A stretch of 6,510 nt of DNA from PNKC01 sp039917655 (GTDB taxonomy: Bacteria > Chloroflexota > Dehalococcoidia > Tepidiformales > Tepidiformaceae). The notes under the pieces were generated by a model that ran no database searches, was not told where the DNA came from, and saw nothing but the letters and a program-made list of their open reading frames with translations. The stretch is taken from positions 1 to 6,510 of the forward strand of contig JBDSJC010000080.1 of the NCBI GenBank assembly GCA_039917655.1, in the 5' to 3' direction. A program made the position numbers and the translations under genes. Shown here in pieces: positions 1 through 6,510 of the stretch. Each line of letters starts with the position of its first letter. The stretch's first letter is position 1.

Positions 1-1
1 T

Positions 2-58
2 AAGCAGTTCGAGCGAGTCTTGCAAGCAGTCGTTTCGGAGGCCGGCGGGAAACCCTGA
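2..58 (+). CDS. Possible 3' end of a plus-strand gene (18 codons), product unknown
   Basis: Reading from base 2, the plus strand is open for 18 codons (KQFERVLQAVVSEAGGKP) and stops with TGA at 56-58. The mix of residues (an amphipathic FERVLQAVV stretch followed by a polar tail) looks like the C-terminus of a cytoplasmic protein. It would be convergent with ffh. Too little is present to assign a family. Another plus frame is also open from base 3 to about 326, but its residue composition is poor (S/R-rich start, then the dispersed repeat). This is a weak call, based only on an open frame with protein-like composition at the window edge. Confidence 0.35.
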   Translation, partial: KQFERVLQAVVSEAGGKP

Positions 59-599
59 CCTTCGCATTGTTCCCCCTCTCCAGGCAGTGACGTCGATGGC
101 CGCGAGGCCCCGGGGACGTCTCGGCCAGTATTTGGTCAAGTTGGCCAATGCTAACCATGCCACGTTGGGTTCGCGGATCGCGTTCGTGTCGGACTGGACG
201 CAAATGGTTGTTCGGCACGGCGCCACCATGGAGGCGCGAAGGGCAAACAGGCCCGGCATCGTTCGACAGGCTTCCTTCGACAGGCTCAGGACGAGCGGGC
301 GGGCTGCCGTTTGGCCTCCGGTGTGAGGCGAGAATCGCTGCCTGGCGGTTGATGGGGTTCGAGGTTAGAACCAGGGGTGAGGTGCGGACAGTGGTTGGCC
401 GGGGGGAGCGGCGCACTTTGACAGTCGCGCGATTGTCTCGATTGGAGGCAGCGCCGGGCTGGCCGTGCGGGTGCCTACGTCGCGTCGCTTGCTGACGCAC
501 GCGGTACTGACGGCCGACGGCTGATGCCCGGAGGGTCGAGCACGAGGGGGGCACCGCTCTCTTACGGTCGCGGCTCGGATGCTGGTTGGGCGAATCCCG
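59..599. other. 541-bp gene-poor region between the convergent gene ends
   Basis: I see no credible gene here. Short open frames exist on the plus strand (87-326 and 148-495), but they are rich in R, G, A, P and W, show no family resemblance, and run through the dispersed repeat at 262-297. That repeat translates as SFDRLRTSG or PSTGSGRA, a tell-tale of spurious hypothetical proteins. The region lies between a possible plus-strand gene end and the end of ffh, so terminators would be expected. I see only short inverted repeats, such as GGTTC/GAACC at 356-372, with no T-tract. No tRNA or SRP RNA signature (GGAAGNAGC-type tip) was seen. Confidence 0.6.
262..297 (+). repeat. Dispersed TTCGACAGGCTCAGGACGAGC-type repeat with a partial duplication
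   Basis: Bases 274-297 match the short repeat CTTCGACAGGCTCAGGAC followed by GAGCG, which I know as a recurrent intergenic element in many GC-rich bacterial genomes. Its first 11 bases (TTCGACAGGCT) occur twice, at 262-272 and 276-286, a 14-bp period. The element holds a small inverted repeat, GCTC-aggac-GAGC, at 284-296. Its function is unknown. It mainly serves to mark this stretch as non-coding and to explain the spurious frames across it. Confidence 0.6.
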
Positions 600-1928
<1,329 letters not shown>

Positions 1929-1976
1929 GGATCCCAGTTTACGAGGCGCGCGGCGTATTGGACGAGCGGACGGCCG

Positions 1977-2765
1977 TCATGCTTTTGGCGGCCGGGGTAC
2001 GAAGCTGCTGGTGCGGGCGATGTAGTCCGCGTAGCCTTCGCGGCGGCGGGTGAGCGATTTTTCGAGCAGCGGCACTCCGGAGACGCGGGTGAGCAGGACG
2101 GTCATCACGATCGGGCTGAGAATGACGAGCACGTTTGCGGGACGGGCGGCGGCAACAAGGAAGATCCCCCACCAGAGCACGGCGTCGCCGAAGTAGTTGG
2201 GGTGGCGGGTGTAGCGCCAGAGGCCCTGGTCCATGACCTTTCCGGCGTTGGCCGGGTCTTTCTTGAAGCGCGCAAGTTGCAGGTCGCCGATCGATTCGAA
2301 CCCGAAACCAACCACCCAGACGGCCGTGCCGATGATGTCCATTGCGGTGAACGAATCGGGCATGCCGCTGAGCTGTGCTACCTGCAGCGGAAGCGACACT
2401 AAAAACATCAACACTCCCTGCAATCCGAACACGGTGAACAGGCTGATCAATGGGAAGCGCGTGCCCCAGTAGCGGCGCATCGCCCGGTAGCGGTAGTCCT
2501 CGCCCTTGCCGTGGTTGCGGATAAACAGGTGGATCGAGAGCCGCAGCCCCCAGATGGAGGCGAGCGCGGCGATCAGCAGCTTCCGCCCTTCGTAGCCGTC
2601 TCCCGTGGCAAACGCCACCCAGGCCACGACGACGAAGCCGAAGCCCCAGATGATATCCACGATGCTGGCGTCTTTGAGGACGACACTGATGACCCAGGAG
2701 ACGAGCATGAGGGCGAGCACCGCGCCAGCGGACGACAGGAGGACCTGGGCGAGATCGTCAGGCAA
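1977..2765 (-). CDS. DUF1295 family membrane protein (steroid 5-alpha-reductase C-terminal-like)
   Basis: Integral membrane protein of 262 aa when started at TTG 2765. Hydrophobic segments lie near residues 7-30, 35-53, 62-81, 105-130, 142-160, 195-206 and 211-228. Family hallmarks are visible: WGLRLSIHLFIRNHGKGEDYRY at about 72-93, and GLWRYTRHPNYFG at 181-193 followed by a WWGIF segment, as in DUF1295 proteins and the related ICMT/steroid 5-alpha-reductase fold. In that fold the RHPNY region binds the cofactor. Homologues are usually annotated as uncharacterised oxidoreductases; the substrate here is unknown. Start choice: the frame stays open to 2918, but that extension is hydrophilic, P/R-rich and lies inside the acyltransferase gene. 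TTG at 2765 has GGAGGT 5 nt upstream and gives a normal family N-terminus (MPDDLAQVLL). It overlaps the acyltransferase gene by 8 nt, which suggests translational coupling and perhaps a shared role in lipid metabolism. Confidence 0.9.
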   Translation of the reverse strand: MPDDLAQVLLSSAGAVLALMLVSWVISVVLKDASIVDIIWGFGFVVVAWVAFATGDGYEGRKLLIAALASIWGLRLSIHLFIRNHGKGEDYRYRAMRRYWGTRFPLISLFTVFGLQGVLMFLVSLPLQVAQLSGMPDSFTAMDIIGTAVWVVGFGFESIGDLQLARFKKDPANAGKVMDQGLWRYTRHPNYFGDAVLWWGIFLVAAARPANVLVILSPIVMTVLLTRVSGVPLLEKSLTRRREGYADYIARTSSFVPRPPKA

Positions 2766-3828
2766 GGAAGACCTCCGGACGGGTCTGGGCAGAGTTGGCG
2801 GACACCCAGCGGTCCAGCTCCTCCCAGTTTTCGTAGAGCCAATCGATCCGGGCCTCGCGAGTGGGCGGGATCTCGGCGGATGGCACGCGTCGCATGCGGA
2901 TGCGGACTTTTCGGCCAATTAGGCCGCCACCGATGATGCTGCGATAGGCAGTGGAGTCCTCGAGGCCGGTGTGCGCGAGAAAGACGGCATCGGCGCCGCG
3001 AGCAGCATCGAGCAAGGCGAGGGAGCCGCCGAGGCGCGGGGGCAGCACATTCTCAAGCCGCCGCGCACGCTCGAGGAGATTAGCATCTCCCGCCGATTCG
3101 ATTCGCCGGATTACGCGGGCTCGGCGGGCAGGTGAGAACAGGGTGCCTTCGGGGTAGATCAGCACGCCATCGCGCTCGCCGAGGCCGCGACCGAGCGTCT
3201 CCACGCGGCGGATTTCGGCGTCGCTGTTTCCCGAACTGGTGGCGACAAAACAGTTCGGCAGGCGGTTGCCAACGATATCCAGGCATGGGTCGCGCAACAG
3301 CGACCGGTTGATCACCCAGCGGAGGCGGATGCCGTGGGCGTTCGAGATGAGGACGGCCGGGATGAGATTGTCGATCGGGCTGACGTGGCGCGAGAAGACG
3401 GTGATAGGCCCGGTGGTGACGAGTTCATCGCCTTCGACGACGACCGAGACGCTGAAGACGCGCACGCCCGCGCGGTAGATGGAGGTTGCCCACCAGCATT
3501 GGAGACGGAAGTTCTGTTCGAGAAAGCGTTCGCGGTTACCGCGGTAGACAACCCAGATCCAGGCGGACGCGACAATCCCGGCAGCCTCGCAGGCCAGATA
3601 GACGTGAGCCATGGTGATGGCGCGGACGGTGGCGAGCCGGCGGCGGCCGACGATATCGACTGCGAAGGCGACCGTATAGAGCAGCGGCGCGAGGGCGATG
3701 GCGAGGATTGCACCGAGAAGGAACACGGGAATCGAAACCGCTCGGCGGCGAGCGGTGCGCGAGAAGGAGTCTTGTCGCGGGAGGCGTTCGAGCACAGTGG
3801 CTGGGATGGTTGCCATTCGGTCGCTCAT
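2758..3828 (-). CDS. PlsC-type lysophospholipid / 1-acylglycerol-3-phosphate acyltransferase-like protein
   Basis: Membrane acyltransferase of the LPLAT superfamily, expected to move an acyl chain from acyl-CoA or acyl-ACP to a lysolipid or glycerol phosphate acceptor. In the 356-aa product, residues 33-60 and 68-95 are hydrophobic and likely membrane-spanning. The catalytic HX4D motif is RHVSPID with H148 and D153. The acceptor-binding motif is YPEGTLFS at 225-232. VLPPRLGGSLALL at 261-273 resembles the block after EGT in LCLAT1/AGPAT-like members, with a charged helical insert between. Homology beyond this general class is uncertain, so no plsC symbol is given. Start choice: the frame runs up to a GTG at 3885, but ATG 3828 has AGGAG 11 nt upstream (3840-3844) and gives MSDRMATIPATV. 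Another ATG at 3816 has no good site. It is preceded by 171 nt without a gene and overlaps the DUF1295 gene downstream by 8 nt. Confidence 0.88.
   Translation of the reverse strand: MSDRMATIPATVLERLPRQDSFSRTARRRAVSIPVFLLGAILAIALAPLLYTVAFAVDIVGRRRLATVRAITMAHVYLACEAAGIVASAWIWVVYRGNRERFLEQNFRLQCWWATSIYRAGVRVFSVSVVVEGDELVTTGPITVFSRHVSPIDNLIPAVLISNAHGIRLRWVINRSLLRDPCLDIVGNRLPNCFVATSSGNSDAEIRRVETLGRGLGERDGVLIYPEGTLFSPARRARVIRRIESAGDANLLERARRLENVLPPRLGGSLALLDAARGADAVFLAHTGLEDSTAYRSIIGGGLIGRKVRIRMRRVPSAEIPPTREARIDWLYENWEELDRWVSANSAQTRPEVFLA
2771..2776 (-). promoter_or_regulatory. Ribosome binding site GGAGGT for the DUF1295 TTG start
   Basis: On the minus strand GGAGGT lies 5 nt before TTG 2765-2763, inside the last codons of the upstream acyltransferase gene. 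It decides the TTG start in preference to the longer frame beginning at 2918. Confidence 0.8.
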
Positions 3829-3839
3829 CTGGCGATCCA

Positions 3840-3844
3840 CTCCT
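3840..3844 (-). promoter_or_regulatory. Ribosome binding site AGGAG supporting the acyltransferase ATG start
   Basis: AGGAG on the minus strand sits 11 nt before ATG 3828-3826. The spacing is a little long but it is the best site near any candidate start. The GTG at 3885 has only a weak AAGG nearby. Confidence 0.5.
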
Positions 3845-3933
3845 GACCCGTCGGCGCGGGCGCGAACCCGACCAACGTTCAGCACACCTTACGACCGATT
3901 GGCTCGCGCTGTTGAGTTAGTGCCGCGGACGCG

Positions 3934-3962
3934 AACGCAACCCGGCTCCGCCAGGCTGCGTT
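3934..3962 (-). terminator. Weak imperfect hairpin downstream of the ThDP enzyme gene
   Basis: AACGCA at 3934-3939 pairs with TGCGTT at 3957-3962, and an inner GGC-tcc-GCC lies at 3944-3952, with unpaired bases between the two stems. It begins 37 nt past the stop codon of the ThDP enzyme, in the 171-nt gap before the acyltransferase. No T-tract follows on the minus strand, so it does not look like a classical intrinsic terminator. The remainder of the gap (3829-3999) shows no clear promoter. Confidence 0.25.
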
Positions 3963-3999
3963 GGGTGCGGATTGATTGCAGCGGACTGAGCGCCAGCGA

Positions 4000-5766
4000 T
4001 CAGGCGTGGCTCTCCAGCTTGCGGCGCCCGTAGTAGGGCAGTTCAACTTCCTTCGTTGTCTGCTCTTCCTCGCGCCGTTGCTTAGCCGTTCTCTGGCTTC
4101 CGCCCGGGAGCCGATATGGCTGTGCTGGGTCTGTCATGACATTGAGGCAGGCGGGCCGCCCGCTGGCGAATGCGCGCTCGAGCGCCGGGAGAATCCCCTT
4201 GGGCTGAGTCACCAGTTCGCTGTAGGCGCCGAACCCGGCGGCCACCTCATCGTAGCGGACCGGGCCGAGCTCGGCGCCAACGGTCTGTTCGTAGCGCAAC
4301 AGTTGGCCGTGGCGGATCATCCCCCAGCCTTGATCGTTGTTGATCACTGTCACGAGCGAGATCTTATGGCGCACGGCGGTGTCGAACTCCGCGATGTTTA
4401 GGCCGGCCGACCCATCTCCGGCGATCGTGAGCACTTTCTTGTCCGGGTGAGCCACTTTCGCGGCGAGACCGAAGGGAATTCCGACCCCGAGGCAGCCCAG
4501 GTAACCGTGGCTCAAATAATGGCCACCCTGTGAGACGATCGCCTGGTCGGCCATCCACTGCGACGTCTCGCCGCCGTCGGCCACGACGATGGCTTCGTCG
4601 CCGAGAAAGTTGGCGATTTCGCGGACGAGCCGTGCCTGGTGGATGGGATCGTCGTCCTGTGCGATCGCTTCGTCGAACATTGAACGGTGGAAATCTGCCG
4701 CCTTGCCGATTCCCGCAATCCAACGTTCGTGATCGCGGAACTGGCGCCCCTTGGCGCGCTGGATGAACAGGCGGAGGGTTTCGCGAATGTCTCCGACGAG
4801 CCCGATCTGGACGTCTCGAATCCTCCCGATCTCCTCGGGCTCGATGTCTACCTGGATGAGCGTCGCATTAGCGGGAATGACGGAAGGCGTGCCGAGGTCG
4901 CCGGATGAGCCCGTGAACATCCCCACCCTGGCCCCGAGCATGAGGATCGTATCTGGTTCGCCACCACCAGCGGAGTGCGCGACCGGGTGGGCCGCCAGCG
5001 CGAGGCTTCCGTATCCGAGGTCAGTAGCTTCCGAGACGACGCCACGAGCCTTGGGGTTCATGAATACGGGGATTCGCGTCAACTCGGCGAACTCGCGGAG
5101 CTCGGCTTGAGCTCCGGAGAAGACGATGCCGCCGCCCGCGAAAATGCACGGACGCTCGGCTTCGCAGAGCGCGTCCAGTGCTCGATCGACGGATGCGGCA
5201 TCCGCGGTGGGCCGCCCCTCTGGCACGAAGTGTGCGAACGTCGTCGTTTGGTTTTCGTCCACGGGGGTATAGAGAATGTCCACAGGGATGTCCAGGAAGA
5301 CGGGGCCGGGGCGGCCGGTCACGGCGTGGCGCCACGCAGTGGCCATGTACTCCGCGATCCGCTCGGGATGGAACACTGTGCGGGCGTACTTGGTGATCGG
5401 CGCCATCAGCGCCACCTGGTCCAGGTTCTGCAGCGGGAGCCGATCCTCATCGCGCAGCGGGCTGCGGCCGCCGATGCAGATCATCGGAACGGCGTCCATC
5501 CAGGCGTTCGCGACCCCGGTGACGGCGTTGGCGACGCCTGGTCCGGCTGTGACGATCGCTACACCGGGCCGGCCGGTTACACGGGCGAAGCCGTCCGCCA
5601 TGTGCGCCGCGGCAGCTTCGTGCCGGGTATCGATCAGCCGCAGGCCATGCTCATGGCAAGCCTGGAAGATTGGATCGAGGTGACCCCCCGAAAGAGCGAA
5701 CACTTCGCGCACGCCCTGTTGTTCGAGGGCGCGGATGACCATTTCTCCACCGGCGACCGTTCCCAT
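4000..5766 (-). CDS. Thiamine-diphosphate enzyme, acetolactate synthase large-subunit-like (exact substrate unknown)
   Basis: Cytoplasmic ThDP-dependent enzyme of 588 aa with the three-domain plan of the acetolactate synthase, oxalyl-CoA decarboxylase and 2-hydroxyacyl-CoA lyase superfamily. The N-terminal pyrimidine-binding domain (about 1-170) has the catalytic glutamate E50 in DTRHEAAAAHMADGFAR and the AGPGVANAVTGVANAW segment. The central domain (about 190-335) contains FAGGG and the VDIEPEEIGR segment. The C-terminal pyrophosphate-binding domain (about 375-550) has GDGSAG at 450-455 and NND at 476-478, the metal/ThDP motif. After NN, true acetolactate synthases usually have GMVxQWQ; here it is GMIRHGQ, so the Q-W pair is absent. 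No ilvN or ilvC is adjacent, so a different 2-oxoacid or acyl-CoA ligase/decarboxylase role is possible. A charged tail (about 555-588) follows the last domain. ATG 5766 has GGAGG 7 nt upstream (5774-5778). The gene is preceded by a 132-nt leader and the double inverted repeat. Confidence 0.9.
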   Translation of the reverse strand: MGTVAGGEMVIRALEQQGVREVFALSGGHLDPIFQACHEHGLRLIDTRHEAAAAHMADGFARVTGRPGVAIVTAGPGVANAVTGVANAWMDAVPMICIGGRSPLRDEDRLPLQNLDQVALMAPITKYARTVFHPERIAEYMATAWRHAVTGRPGPVFLDIPVDILYTPVDENQTTTFAHFVPEGRPTADAASVDRALDALCEAERPCIFAGGGIVFSGAQAELREFAELTRIPVFMNPKARGVVSEATDLGYGSLALAAHPVAHSAGGGEPDTILMLGARVGMFTGSSGDLGTPSVIPANATLIQVDIEPEEIGRIRDVQIGLVGDIRETLRLFIQRAKGRQFRDHERWIAGIGKAADFHRSMFDEAIAQDDDPIHQARLVREIANFLGDEAIVVADGGETSQWMADQAIVSQGGHYLSHGYLGCLGVGIPFGLAAKVAHPDKKVLTIAGDGSAGLNIAEFDTAVRHKISLVTVINNDQGWGMIRHGQLLRYEQTVGAELGPVRYDEVAAGFGAYSELVTQPKGILPALERAFASGRPACLNVMTDPAQPYRLPGGSQRTAKQRREEEQTTKEVELPYYGRRKLESHA

Positions 5767-5773
5767 TTCAGTG

Positions 5774-5778
5774 CCTCC
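5774..5778 (-). promoter_or_regulatory. Ribosome binding site GGAGG for the ThDP enzyme
   Basis: GGAGG on the minus strand lies 7 nt before ATG 5766-5764, an optimal spacing that fixes this start. Confidence 0.75.
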
Positions 5779-5880
5779 GAATGGCTTGCCGGTCGGGGGC
5801 CGCGCGTACTCCGCCGCTTTCGCGGGTGCCCCGTTTCGCCGACAAGCTGCATCAGAGTTACCGGGCGAGGGAGCGTCGTA

Positions 5881-5921
5881 TACGGCTCAATGGGCCACTC
5901 AACGGGGCCCAATAGGCCGTA
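5881..5921. repeat. Imperfect inverted repeat spanning the stop codon of the HExxH gene
   Basis: TACGGC at 5881-5886 pairs with GCCGTA at 5916-5921, and TGGGCC at 5891-5896 pairs with GGCCCA at 5906-5911, separated by short mismatched bulges. The 9-nt loop (5897-5905) contains the stop codon of the HExxH gene. No T-tract follows on the minus strand. Possible roles are an mRNA 3'-end or stability hairpin, weak termination, or an operator for the downstream ThDP gene. Confidence 0.55.
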
Positions 5922-6288
5922 GCGCATCCAACGCCTCACGCGTGAGGCGTTGGACTTCGATCGCCGGCACTTCGAGCGCATGACTGGCGTGGCGGAAACC
6001 GCAGCGGAACTGACCGGAGAAATAACGCGTGTAGAACCCCAACCAGCCCATCTCTCGCACCTGCCGGAGGTGGTGCGCCTCGTGGGCTATGAGGGCCAAT
6101 CCGCGGGGCGTGCATGGGTCGAACTTGCCGCCGCGGAAACAGACGAATGGGGCGACGGTGGTGGCGCTCATCCCGAAGAGCGCGGGGAGCCACGAGCCGG
6201 GCGCGGAGGTGACCGCGCGAACCCGGCGCAGGTCTTGCTCCGGTACAAAGGGGGAGAGACGTTCGACGGTTTCGGGCGAGAGTCGCAT
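5899..6288 (-). CDS. Small HExxH putative zinc metallopeptidase-like protein (DUF4157-like)
   Basis: 129-aa protein with no signal peptide or membrane segment that I can see. It contains LIAHEAHHLRQVREMGWLGF, in which H69, E70 and H73 make a HExxH zinc site. HALEVPAIEVQRL at 103-115 resembles the acidic third-ligand segment (PlExeA-type), E106 being the candidate. The upstream part (SATTVAPFVCFRGGKFDP at 41-58, then a PRGLALIAHE helix) matches the layout of small DUF4157-like domains, where a beta hairpin precedes the active-site helix. Peptidase activity is inferred from the motif only; some such domains are not proteolytic. ATG 6288 gives a family-like N-terminus (MRLSPETVERL) but has no strong ribosome binding site. 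It follows the DUF2298 gene by 45 nt, so it may be the last gene of that transcript. Its 3' end is embedded in two inverted repeats. Confidence 0.72.
   Translation of the reverse strand: MRLSPETVERLSPFVPEQDLRRVRAVTSAPGSWLPALFGMSATTVAPFVCFRGGKFDPCTPRGLALIAHEAHHLRQVREMGWLGFYTRYFSGQFRCGFRHASHALEVPAIEVQRLTREALDALRPIGPR
5927..5954. repeat. Perfect 28-bp palindrome inside the HExxH gene's 3' end
   Basis: The half-site TCCAACGCCTCACG at 5927-5940 is followed directly, with no spacer, by its exact reverse complement at 5941-5954; the match ends at 5926/5955. The centre is ACGCGT. It falls within codons for about VQRLTREALD near the C-terminus of the HExxH protein and 160 nt upstream of the ThDP gene start. 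With no central spacer, it could act as a dimeric protein-binding site or, with a short forced loop, as an RNA hairpin. Confidence 0.8.
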
Positions 6289-6333
6289 TTGGCTAGCGTA
6301 CGTCTGGGCGGAGGAAGCTGAAACGCGGCGCCG

Positions 6334-6510
6334 TCAGCGAGCGGTCGGCAGCGCCGATTGATCGACGTGGTAGATCGCGTAGTCACCGGACTGGAAGACC
6401 GGGCTAACGCCAGGGATGCTGGACATCTTGGCGAGGCCCTCAGTTGTTCCCCAGGCCACCTCTTCGGTTCCGACGACGATGTAGCTCACGTTGTACTTGC
6501 GCAGATAGTT
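6334..6510 (-). CDS. C-terminus of a probable DUF2298 (Chlor_Arch_YYY) membrane protein, 5' end outside the window
   Basis: 58 codons, open at the right edge, ending at TGA 6336-6334. The segment NYLRKYNVSYIVVGTEE, then TEGLAKMSSIPGVSPVFQ and SGDYAIYHVD, follows the pattern at the end of DUF2298/Chlor_Arch_YYY proteins: a 'Y-x-V-x-Y-V-V-V-G' strand, a 'GLAKF'-like helix, and a final 'PVFxxGxxxIYxV' strand. Those are large multi-membrane proteins, probably glycosyltransferase-like, whose soluble tail resembles that of YfhO/PMT-type enzymes. Only this tail is visible, so the membrane part and function cannot be confirmed. An alternative is another YfhO-like or GT-C family protein. The small HExxH gene follows 45 nt downstream. 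Confidence 0.6.
   Translation of the reverse strand, partial: NYLRKYNVSYIVVGTEEVAWGTTEGLAKMSSIPGVSPVFQSGDYAIYHVDQSALPTAR

Noticed and set aside
59..599. SRP RNA (ffs) gene next to ffh
   Set aside because: No GGAAG...AGC-type SRP RNA tip or long complementary arms were found on either strand.
1929..1976. A tiny 13-codon frame (ATG 1981) overlapping the DUF1295 stop as ATGA before ffh
   Set aside because: Too short, no conserved pattern; the ATGA overlap is probably coincidental.
2766..2918. N-terminal extension of the DUF1295 protein to an ATG at 2918
   Set aside because: The extension is P/R/S-rich, overlaps acyltransferase codons throughout and is unlike the family; the TTG at 2765 has an optimal GGAGGT.
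3829..3885. GTG start at 3885 for the acyltransferase, adding 19 residues
   Set aside because: The added residues are R/G/D-rich and lack a good ribosome binding site, whereas ATG 3828 has AGGAG upstream. Not fully excluded.
4975..5922. A 315-codon plus-strand open frame antisense to the ThDP enzyme gene
   Set aside because: It runs antisense to conserved ThDP motifs and across the intergenic leader, with R/G/H-rich composition and no recognisable domain.
5634..5981. A 115-codon minus-strand frame bridging the HExxH gene end and the ThDP gene start
   Set aside because: It overlaps both real genes in another frame and its sequence resembles no family I know. The leader 5767-5898 is better read as non-coding.

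Overview
The window is high-GC bacterial DNA. Every well-supported complete gene lies on the minus strand. The DUF2298-type (Chlor_Arch_YYY) C-terminus at the right edge, a family I know mainly from Chloroflexi and archaea, suggests a Chloroflexota genome. The single-gene style, strong GGAGG-type ribosome binding sites and a TTG start fit that. This taxonomic guess is an inference from one partial protein and general composition.

Layout, read in the direction of transcription (right to left): (1) the last 58 codons of a probable DUF2298 multi-membrane protein; (2) a small orphan HExxH putative metallopeptidase, whose 3' end carries two adjacent inverted repeats, one of them a perfect 28-bp palindrome; (3) a 588-aa thiamine-diphosphate (ThDP) enzyme of the acetolactate synthase superfamily; (4) a PlsC-type acyltransferase; (5) a DUF1295 (steroid 5-alpha-reductase-like) membrane protein that overlaps the end of the acyltransferase gene by 8 nt and starts at a TTG; (6) ffh, the signal recognition particle GTPase. 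Left of ffh is about 540 bp without a credible gene, holding one copy of a widespread dispersed repeat. The first 58 bases may be the 3' end of a convergent plus-strand gene.

How they work together: the acyltransferase and DUF1295 genes look translationally coupled and may form a small membrane-lipid module. ffh sits 48 nt downstream and could be co-transcribed. The ThDP enzyme and the HExxH gene are separated from their neighbours by 171-nt and 132-nt gaps and have no obvious pathway partners here (no ilvN or ilvC). I found no mobile element, CRISPR array, tRNA, rRNA or SRP RNA, and no convincing new multi-gene system. The most unusual signal is the double inverted repeat at 5881-5954.
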